DNA from: Vibrio methylphosphonaticus
GTDB taxonomy: Bacteria > Pseudomonadota > Gammaproteobacteria > Enterobacterales > Vibrionaceae
Assembly: GCF_023634655.1 (NCBI RefSeq)
Contig: NZ_JAMKMS010000015.1
Location: 62,001-126,000, forward strand
Length of the DNA stretch: 64,000 nt
Direction: 5' to 3'
This document shows, piece by piece, positions 57,648 to 64,000 of the stretch. Positions within the stretch are counted from its first letter, which is position 1. Every line of letters starts with the position of its first letter. The notes under the pieces are model-generated. The model saw nothing but the letters and a program-made list of their open reading frames with translations. It was not told the DNA's origin and did no database searches. Made by a program: the position numbers and the translations under genes.

Positions 57648-58233
57648 TCCAATCCCTATCATCCATTGCTTGTACCAAGCCATTTTCTTGGATTTGAATA
57701 TGCCACGTAAGATCTTTCTTTGCGCGATTTTCTGGCGCTAGAACAAAAACGCCAGGAGTAAATTCACCGCTCGACAATATGAAAATTTGCGGGGGCTTCT
57801 CTGGTTTTTTCTTCTTTTCAACATCTGCGAACATATCATCATTAAAGAGAGATGTAGGCTCGAAAAGTCGGTCATCAACACCCCAGACACCATTACTTAA
57901 ATCAAGCTTAATGGTTAAACCGTCAGGAAGCGTGACCTCATCGGGAATCTTCTTTAATGATATTTTTTCCCAACCTTCTGGTTTGAGTTCCAAAAACACA
58001 TACCGACGCTGTTCTTCATCAACTCTAATTCCAAAATCCTTACCCGCCAACATTGCTTCTTCGTTGAACAGCTGAAGCCTTTGGAATAAGCGCTGGGCTT
58101 CTTCTTTGATTTGGTTATCTTGTTTTGGTGGTATCGACGCAATGACGGCCACCGCGCTAAGCGAAAGTAGCACTAACACTAAAAGTATCTCTAGTAGTGT
58201 AAAACCTGAATGAAAGGACTTAAAAGGACGCAT
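57631..58233 (-). CDS. gspH: Type II secretion minor pseudopilin GspH
   Basis: Minor pseudopilin of 200 residues. The leader ends SFHSG before FTLLEILLVLVLLSLSAVAV with Glu5. The globular domain shows LFNEEAMLAGKDFGIRVDEE and FILSSGEFTPGVF. GspH links the pseudopilus shaft (GspG) to its tip. A Lys-rich segment, EKKKKPEKPP, lies near residues 138-147. It is separated from gspG by 53 bases and overlaps gspI. Confidence 0.93.
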   Translation of the reverse strand: MRPFKSFHSGFTLLEILLVLVLLSLSAVAVIASIPPKQDNQIKEEAQRLFQRLQLFNEEAMLAGKDFGIRVDEEQRRYVFLELKPEGWEKISLKKIPDEVTLPDGLTIKLDLSNGVWGVDDRLFEPTSLFNDDMFADVEKKKKPEKPPQIFILSSGEFTPGVFVLAPENRAKKDLTWHIQIQENGLVQAMDDRDWNDEKR

Positions 58234-58286
58234 CGATTACCACTTCATTGATAACAGAGCGCTCACACGCTCTGTTACCTTACGTA

Positions 58287-58730
58287 TTACTGGAAGTCTT
58301 GAAGGTTCCAGTTGCCAATATCAGCTGCTGCGCCCTCACCACCTTCTTGGCCATCAGCACCAAGGGTAAACACGTCAATCGTTCCTTTGTCACCTGGGCT
58401 CAAGTATTGGTAATCGTTACCCCAAGGATCGTTAGGCAGACGGCGAATATAACCACCATCACGATAATTACGAGGCTCTGGATTACCCGGCTTAGTCACT
58501 AATGCTTCTAGTCCTTGATCCGTTGTTGGATAAATACTGTTATCTAACTTATACATGTCCAGCGCATTCTCTAGCGCTACGATGTCGGTAATCGCTTTTT
58601 GCTGATCAGCCTTCTCTTTATTACCCAATAAGTTAGGCACAACAAAGCTGGCTAACACACCTAAAATAACCACAACGACCATCACTTCTAGTAAGGTGAA
58701 GCCTGCTTGTTTTTTCATTTTCTGTTTCAT
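58287..58730 (-). CDS. gspG: Type II secretion major pseudopilin GspG
   Basis: Main subunit of the pseudopilus, 147 residues. The leader MKQKMKKQAG is removed by prepilin peptidase before FTLLEVMVVVVILGVLA with Glu5. The C-terminal part has DNSIYPTTDQGLEALV, LPNDPWGNDYQYL and the calcium-binding loop near LGADGQEGGEG. Highly conserved. The prepilin peptidase gene (gspO/pilD) is not in this window, as is usual for vibrios. Confidence 0.97.
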   Translation of the reverse strand: MKQKMKKQAGFTLLEVMVVVVILGVLASFVVPNLLGNKEKADQQKAITDIVALENALDMYKLDNSIYPTTDQGLEALVTKPGNPEPRNYRDGGYIRRLPNDPWGNDYQYLSPGDKGTIDVFTLGADGQEGGEGAAADIGNWNLQDFQ

Positions 58731-58792
58731 CTAGTACTCCAAAGGAAAACACCTCGTAAACGAGGTAATATCATGCTGTCTACGTGGTTAGA

Positions 58793-60022
58793 TTACCCAG
58801 ACATCAAATTGTTCATTGCCAATATTGGCATCAATGTTGCCATCACGATAAACAATACCAATCCCGCCATCAAAGCGATGAGCGCGGGGGTAAATATCCC
58901 AAGCGCAATGTTGATCGTCGATTCAAAATTTTGGTCCTGATTATCCGCGGCGCGAGTCAGCATGCTCTCTAACTCGCCACTTTGCTCACCACTCGCTATC
59001 ATATGCAACATCATAGGAGGAAACAGTTTTGTCTGCTCTAACGCCTTGCGTAAGCTTGCGCCTTCCCGCACATTATCAGCAGCAAGCGAGACTTGCTTTT
59101 TAGCAAAGTGGTTTGTCATCACATCCACGGAAACCTTCATACCATCTAAAATTGGGATCGCGCTAGACGTACATATCGCTAATGTTCTCGCAAAACGTGA
59201 GGTATTTAGGCCTCGGGCTATTTTCCCAATCAGGGGCAAACCAAGCACCTTAGTATCCCAATTCATTCGTATAGCTGGACGACGCAATGCGGTTTTAATC
59301 GCGTACATTATCACCACAAAGCCAATCAGTAATGCGACACCCCAATTTTGAATAAAATCACTCGAGGATAAAAGAAACTGAGTCGACTTTGGTAGTTCTT
59401 GCCCCATTTGCACAAACTGCCCCACAATTTTAGGGACGACAGCAGCTAAAAGAAAAGCGACGATCGCGACAGCAAACACCACCAGCACAACGGGATAGAT
59501 CATCGCTTGCTGCAGCTTCGAACGCAGCTTTTGTCTGTTTTCAGCGTAATCTGCCAAACGCTCTAAAATGGAGTCTAAATGTCCAGATTTTTCCCCCGCT
59601 GAAACCATCGAGCGAAAGAGTTCATCAAAGACATGAGGATAATCAGCCAAGCTATCCGACAAGGTGTAGCCTTCCGTTACTTTGGAACGAATGGCTGCCA
59701 GCATTGTCCGAATTCGAGGTTTCTCTGATTGCTCAGATACCGCTTTCAAACACTCTTCAAGTGGCATCCCCGACTGAACTAATGTCGATAATTGTCGAGT
59801 AATCAAGGCTAAATCGGGAGTGCTGATGCCACGTTTAAACGCTGGTTTTGCCACCTCTCCATTGGCACTTCGTGTGGATTTGCTTCTTGTTTCAACCACA
59901 TCTATTGGCATTAGCCCCTGCTCTTTGAGGCGCTGACGCACTTGTCTTGCGTTATCGCCTTCAATCAGCCCTTTGGTCTGCTTGCCTTTAGCATTTAAAG
60001 CCTTGTATTCAAATGCAGCCAC
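58793..60022 (-). CDS. gspF: Type II secretion inner-membrane protein GspF
   Basis: Polytopic platform protein of 409 residues with two repeated GspF domains (about 75-200 and 275-400) and three membrane helices (about 170-193, 220-240 and 375-398). Conserved stretches are MVSAGEKSGHLDSILERLA and MIASGEQSGELESMLTRAA, the repeat hallmarks. It adjoins gspE without a gap. It interacts with GspE and GspL in pseudopilus assembly. Confidence 0.96.
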   Translation of the reverse strand: MAAFEYKALNAKGKQTKGLIEGDNARQVRQRLKEQGLMPIDVVETRSKSTRSANGEVAKPAFKRGISTPDLALITRQLSTLVQSGMPLEECLKAVSEQSEKPRIRTMLAAIRSKVTEGYTLSDSLADYPHVFDELFRSMVSAGEKSGHLDSILERLADYAENRQKLRSKLQQAMIYPVVLVVFAVAIVAFLLAAVVPKIVGQFVQMGQELPKSTQFLLSSSDFIQNWGVALLIGFVVIMYAIKTALRRPAIRMNWDTKVLGLPLIGKIARGLNTSRFARTLAICTSSAIPILDGMKVSVDVMTNHFAKKQVSLAADNVREGASLRKALEQTKLFPPMMLHMIASGEQSGELESMLTRAADNQDQNFESTINIALGIFTPALIALMAGLVLFIVMATLMPILAMNNLMSG

Positions 60023-61519
60023 TTATGCTTCCTTTGTTACTCGCATGACTTCTTCCAGTGAAGTAATGCCGCGCTTAACCTTACTCAATCCGTCATCTCG
60101 AATGCTCGGCGTGTAGTTTCTCACTTCTTTTTCAATGGCTTGCTCACCCGCTTCATTATGAATCAAGGTTTGTACTTCATCATCAATTATCAATAACTCA
60201 TGGATACCCGTTCGTCCTCGGTAGCCTTTTTGATTACATTTTTCGCAGCCTACCGCTTTGTGCAGAACTAACTCCTCAGCCTCTGACATTTCAAATAGCT
60301 TTTTGGTCTGCGTATCCGCTTGATAAGGGACTTTGCAATCTTTACACAAGGTACGCACTAAGCGTTGCGCGAGTACGCCAAGTAAAGAAGAGGAGATCAG
60401 AAACGGTTCAATACCCATATCTCGCATACGAGTAATGGCACCCACGGCTGTATTGGTGTGTAGCGTCGACATGACTAAGTGACCCGTCAATGATGCTTGA
60501 ACACCGATCTGGGCGGTTTCAAGATCTCGAATCTCACCAACCATCACAACATCAGGATCCTGACGCAAGATCGCACGCAATCCTCGAGCAAACGTCATAT
60601 CCACTTTCGGATTAACTTGCGTCTGACCAATGCCATCAATATCAAATTCAATCGGGTCTTCGACCGTTAGAATGTTGCGTTCATTACTATTGATTTCTTG
60701 CAGGCCAGCATACAAGGTCGTCGACTTACCCGACCCGGTAGGACCTGTCACCAGAATAATGCCATGAGGTCTTTGGATAAGTTTACGGAAGTGATCATGA
60801 TTGGTCGCGGTCATCCCTAAGCTATGCAAATCGAGACGTGTCGCATTTTTATCCAACAATCGCATCACGACGCGTTCGCCATGTGAGGAAGGCATCGTGG
60901 ACACACGAACATCCACCGCCCGTCCACCAATTCGCAATGAGATACGACCATCTTGAGGCAGACGCTTTTCAGCAATATCAAGTTTGGCCATCACCTTAAC
61001 TCGCGAAACCAGTAGTGGCGCTAGCTTACGGCTCGGCGCCAACACATCACGTAATACGCCATCGACACGGAAGCGAATAGAGAGCACTTTTTCAAAGGTC
61101 TCAATATGAATATCCGACGCCCCTTCTTTAATTGCTTCACCTAACATAGCGTTGATCAATTTGATAATGGGTGCATCATCTTCCGACTCGAGTAGATCTT
61201 CATCTTGCGGCAGCTCTTCAGCCAATGAGAAGAAATCGTCGCTATCTGCGCCGATGTCTTCCATTAACTGCCTCGCTTCTGAAGAGTCTCGTTGGTACGC
61301 TTGGGTCAGCTTAACTTCAAACTGTTCCGCCGGCAGAGGCTTTAACTCAAACGTTTGTCGATAAACACGTTTAACTTCTTGCAAAGCGTTAAGCGCCAAC
61401 GGCTCTACGTAAAACAGTACCGACTCCGATTCCGTGGCTTCGAACACCACCTTGAACCGATTGGCAAAGCTAAACGGCAGTCGGGCCACTAAGGGGCGAA
61501 ACTCCACTGTCTCTCCCAT
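60023..61519 (-). CDS. gspE: Type II secretion ATPase GspE
   Basis: Cytoplasmic hexameric ATPase of 498 residues that drives pseudopilus assembly. N-terminal N1/N2 domains (about 1-150) bind GspL. Walker A is [10 protein letters not shown] (about 255-265), the Asp box near [17 protein letters not shown] (about 318-334), His box [12 protein letters not shown] zinc-binding four-Cys loop (CKDC ... CEKC, about 392-430) is present as in the vibrio EpsE. Its ATG shares one base with the gspD stop. Confidence 0.97.
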   Translation of the reverse strand: MGETVEFRPLVARLPFSFANRFKVVFEATESESVLFYVEPLALNALQEVKRVYRQTFELKPLPAEQFEVKLTQAYQRDSSEARQLMEDIGADSDDFFSLAEELPQDEDLLESEDDAPIIKLINAMLGEAIKEGASDIHIETFEKVLSIRFRVDGVLRDVLAPSRKLAPLLVSRVKVMAKLDIAEKRLPQDGRISLRIGGRAVDVRVSTMPSSHGERVVMRLLDKNATRLDLHSLGMTATNHDHFRKLIQRPHGIILVTGPTGSGKSTTLYAGLQEINSNERNILTVEDPIEFDIDGIGQTQVNPKVDMTFARGLRAILRQDPDVVMVGEIRDLETAQIGVQASLTGHLVMSTLHTNTAVGAITRMRDMGIEPFLISSSLLGVLAQRLVRTLCKDCKVPYQADTQTKKLFEMSEAEELVLHKAVGCEKCNQKGYRGRTGIHELLIIDDEVQTLIHNEAGEQAIEKEVRNYTPSIRDDGLSKVKRGITSLEEVMRVTKEA

Positions 61520-63543
61520 TACTTAGTATCCATCTGCTCAATAAAGGCTTGTATTTCAGATGGGTAGCGTGTGGTTTCACCAAATTCAGGTAGAACTGGA
61601 ATATAACCATCATCCATCAACTTCAAGCCTTGATCTGCTTTAAACAACTGTTCTGCACGAATATAGTTATATTTACGCTGCGTCAAACCATCAGCAGTAA
61701 TACCATCGCGGATAATGGTCGGCTTGATGAAGACCATTAGGTTCTTTTTCTCAACCGTGGTACTGGTTGAGGTAAATAAGCGTCCTAAATAAGGAATATC
61801 GCCCAAGAAAGGCACTTTAGATTCACTTTCCGCCGCTCGCTCATCAATCAAACCACCTAACACCAGCATCTGACCATCTTGGATCATCACCGAGGTATTA
61901 AGCTGACGTTTAGCAAATCTTACATCGACCGCACCACTCGCACCCAATACGTTGGAAACTTCTTGTTCAATGGTTAGCTGAACGGAATTACCTTCGTTAA
62001 TTTGTGGCACAACTTTCAGCTTGATGCCCACTTCTTTACGTTCAACCGTTTGGAATGGGTTGCTGTTGTTCGAACCCGCAGTCGAGCCGGTTAAGACAGG
62101 CACTTCTTCACCAACAATGAATGAGGCTTCACCATTATCCATAACGGTAATACTTGGCGAAGACAGAATGTTAGAGTTAGAGGTACTCGACACTGCCGTA
62201 ATTAACGCTGTCCAGTCACCCATTGCAATGCCGACGGCCGCACCTTGTACGCCACCCAGTGCGCTGGCGAGTTTGGTGTAATCACCCGATGTCTTGGTTT
62301 CTACGTTGTAAGGAGTACCGTTAGTATCATAACGAGTTTCTGTTGTTGTTTTGTCTTTCGCGTCTTCCATACCAACCATAACACTGCCAATGGACGCGCC
62401 AGTATTGGAGAACTGAACCACACTACCGCTCGTAGCATTACCCCACTGCACACCTAAGTTTGCACCGTCGACATCGGCTAGTTCAACAATCAACGCCTCA
62501 ATAAGTACTTGAGCACGACGAATATCCAGCTGAGAAATCACTTCCAATAGCGCTTTCATGATATCTGGCGGCGCGGTAAGAACTAAAGCATTGGTATCCG
62601 CATGCGCCGTGATCATCACTTCTGTACGGTTGGCATTGGATGTTGATTTACCACCTGACTGTTTTTCTTTTTGCAGGTTGTCCGATACACCTTTTAATAC
62701 CTCGACCAAATCTTCAGCCTTAGCATAACGAAGATATTGCACGCGGTTATTACCCTTCGTCGCCATTTCAACATCTAGCTGACTGATTAGGCTACGTAAA
62801 CGCTTACGAACTTTAGGATCACCCGAGATAAGAATAGAGTTGGTGCGATCATCGGCCACCAGCTTAGGCTGCAAGAATGCTGGGGTATTTTTAGCATCGG
62901 TGGTTTTATTTAGAGCATCAACGATACGTACCATTTCCGCAGCTGAGGCATTTTGTAACTCCACCACTTCAATTTCTTTATCACCCGCCTGGTCGACACG
63001 ACGAATAATATCGGCGAGGCGATTCACCACGGCTGCTCGCCCGGTAATCAAGATGATGTTGGCTGGATCATAATGCACAACGTTACCCGCGCCGGCGTTA
63101 TCGTTTAATTGCCTTAGCAACGGAGACAATTCACGCACTGAGACATTTCGAACCGCAACCACGCGAGTAATGACGCTATCACCTTTGGCAATATCGTTAT
63201 CTCCAACAACAGGAATTGCCGACGTTTTTGCATCTTTCGCTTTAATCACTTTGAGAATGTTGTTGTCCATTTCAACAACAGCGTAACCATAGACTTCGAG
63301 CACATTAAGAAAGAAGCTGTAATATTGCTCTTCACTTAATACGTCGTAGCTTCTAACATCCACTTTGCCACGTACAGATGGGTCAACAATGATCGTTTTA
63401 TCGAGGTTACGACCTACGATATTGATGAACTCTTGTATATCTGTTCCCTTGAAACTGGCACTAAATTCATTGGCAGAGACTGCGGGAACAGCCAGCAGGC
63501 TTCCCATCAATAACCAAGTACTTTTCTTAAGCCAACTCTTCAC
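61519..63543 (-). CDS. gspD: Type II secretion outer-membrane secretin GspD
   Basis: Secretin of 674 residues that forms the outer-membrane channel, about 15 subunits. Signal peptide (about 1-24, ending VSA), N0 domain ([20 protein letters not shown]), N1-N3 domains, then the secretin domain with [11 protein letters not shown] and [19 protein letters not shown], and the C-terminal S-domain. I chose the GTG at 63543 because AAGGGAG lies seven bases ahead and the signal peptide then starts as in EpsD; the longer frame from 63618 adds a non-signal segment that overlaps gspC. A Gly/Ser-rich gate region lies in the middle. Confidence 0.95.
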   Translation of the reverse strand: MKSWLKKSTWLLMGSLLAVPAVSANEFSASFKGTDIQEFINIVGRNLDKTIIVDPSVRGKVDVRSYDVLSEEQYYSFFLNVLEVYGYAVVEMDNNILKVIKAKDAKTSAIPVVGDNDIAKGDSVITRVVAVRNVSVRELSPLLRQLNDNAGAGNVVHYDPANIILITGRAAVVNRLADIIRRVDQAGDKEIEVVELQNASAAEMVRIVDALNKTTDAKNTPAFLQPKLVADDRTNSILISGDPKVRKRLRSLISQLDVEMATKGNNRVQYLRYAKAEDLVEVLKGVSDNLQKEKQSGGKSTSNANRTEVMITAHADTNALVLTAPPDIMKALLEVISQLDIRRAQVLIEALIVELADVDGANLGVQWGNATSGSVVQFSNTGASIGSVMVGMEDAKDKTTTETRYDTNGTPYNVETKTSGDYTKLASALGGVQGAAVGIAMGDWTALITAVSSTSNSNILSSPSITVMDNGEASFIVGEEVPVLTGSTAGSNNSNPFQTVERKEVGIKLKVVPQINEGNSVQLTIEQEVSNVLGASGAVDVRFAKRQLNTSVMIQDGQMLVLGGLIDERAAESESKVPFLGDIPYLGRLFTSTSTTVEKKNLMVFIKPTIIRDGITADGLTQRKYNYIRAEQLFKADQGLKLMDDGYIPVLPEFGETTRYPSEIQAFIEQMDTK

Positions 63544-63574
63544 TTGTTGCTCCCTTGAAATACGGCATTCACGA

Positions 63575-64000
63575 CTAGAATTGAATAAAGATGTCGTGCT
63601 GTTGTCCATCCCGTTCAACCGTGAGGTTGAGTTCGGTTAAATCCGAAATGGATTGATAAATTTGTCCCATCGCAGCAGGGTCGGTAAGATCGGCGCCGTT
63701 AAGTGCAACGGCAATGTCACCATTTTGTAGGCCTACTGCGTTAAATAACTCCGCATCACGGCCTGGGCTAACGCGGTATCCCGATATTTTCCCGTCTCGT
63801 TTCACTTGAGACAGCCTGACATACTGAAAAATTTGTTGTGGATCTTGCGTAATCGTACTGCGAATAGCCGCTAGCTTTTCTTCATTATCCCTTGGGTTGT
63901 TACCCACGACATTTGACGCTGCAGCCGGTGCGGGTTGATTTAATTCCAGTTTTTTATACTCAATACCTTCTAGCATTACAGTTTCGTCACGCCCAGAATT
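63575..64000 (-). CDS. gspC: Type II secretion protein GspC (cut by right edge)
   Basis: C-terminal part of GspC, at least 141 residues; the frame is open to the window edge, so the N-terminal cytoplasmic segment, membrane helix and homology region are missing. The visible part has a low-complexity linker (QPAPAAAS) followed by a PDZ domain with GKISGYRVSPGRDAELFNAVGLQNGD and ALNGADLTD. GspC links the inner-membrane platform to the secretin and recruits substrates. In vibrios it is the first gene of the operon; gspD starts 32 bases after its stop. Confidence 0.92.
   Translation of the reverse strand, partial: NSGRDETVMLEGIEYKKLELNQPAPAAASNVVGNNPRDNEEKLAAIRSTITQDPQQIFQYVRLSQVKRDGKISGYRVSPGRDAELFNAVGLQNGDIAVALNGADLTDPAAMGQIYQSISDLTELNLTVERDGQQHDIFIQF

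Noticed and set aside
57648-57683. Longer gspI start at 57683
   Set aside because: It would lengthen the overlap with gspH to 53 bases and add residues unlike other GspI leaders.
61519-63618. Longer gspD start at 63618
   Set aside because: The added N-terminal segment is not a signal peptide and overlaps gspC; the GTG at 63543 has a good ribosome-binding site and matches the family N-terminus.

Overview
The window reads as chromosomal core sequence from a gammaproteobacterium of the family Vibrionaceae, most likely genus Vibrio. This rests on gene content and neighbourhoods: an slmA-lpxL-lpxN order, a CrbS/CrbR acetate-switch system with an ActP-type symporter and its DUF4212 partner, paired DUF3316-like proteins, and a complete eps-type type II secretion operon next to cysQ, nudE, nfuA, comF and bioH. 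I see no rRNA, tRNA, prophage, insertion sequence or CRISPR array. The gene at each edge is cut: an M14 carboxypeptidase on the left and gspC on the right.

Layout. 1-9.3 kb: carboxypeptidase, trmL, then leftward rpmB-rpmG and radC, then rightward coaBC, slmA and two late lipid A acyltransferases, then leftward fxsA, an unknown membrane protein and mutM. 9.6-14.6 kb: aspA, dcuA and dsbD. 14.6-30.2 kb: an acetate block with crbR, nhaP2, the DUF4212/ActP symporter, two small secreted paralogues, crbS, a major facilitator transporter, a CBS/DUF294 protein, a DEDDh exonuclease and acs. 30.4-35.2 kb: aroQ-accB-accC, prmA and dusB-fis. 35.5-43.7 kb: a chemoreceptor, zntR, purH-purD, a yjaH-like lipoprotein, hupA and a CNNM/CBS membrane protein. 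43.7-53 kb: an unusual periplasmic retropepsin-like protein, tex, an unknown gene, bioH, comF, nfuA, nudE and cysQ. 53.1-64 kb: gspC to gspN, all leftward, with touching or overlapping genes.

How the genes work together. The acetate block brings together sensor (CrbS), regulator (CrbR), uptake (ActP type) and activation (Acs). An inverted repeat of consensus CGACT-AA-AGTCG lies 68-92 bases before three start codons in it (the symporter pair, the CBS/DUF294 gene and acs), which makes it a candidate CrbR operator. Acs supplies acetyl-CoA, and accBC carry it towards fatty acids. aspA and dcuA pair aspartate deamination with dicarboxylate exchange. The gsp operon builds the secretion machine for folded periplasmic exoproteins.

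The least ordinary items are: a protein with four retropepsin-like repeats of which only the first and last keep the catalytic DTGAD; the shared inverted repeat in the acetate block; a 15-base coding minisatellite inside the ComF zinc-binding region; a 19-base minisatellite derived from a stop-codon region before mutM; and a stem that would cover the crbS ribosome-binding site. The rest is ordinary, well conserved housekeeping sequence.
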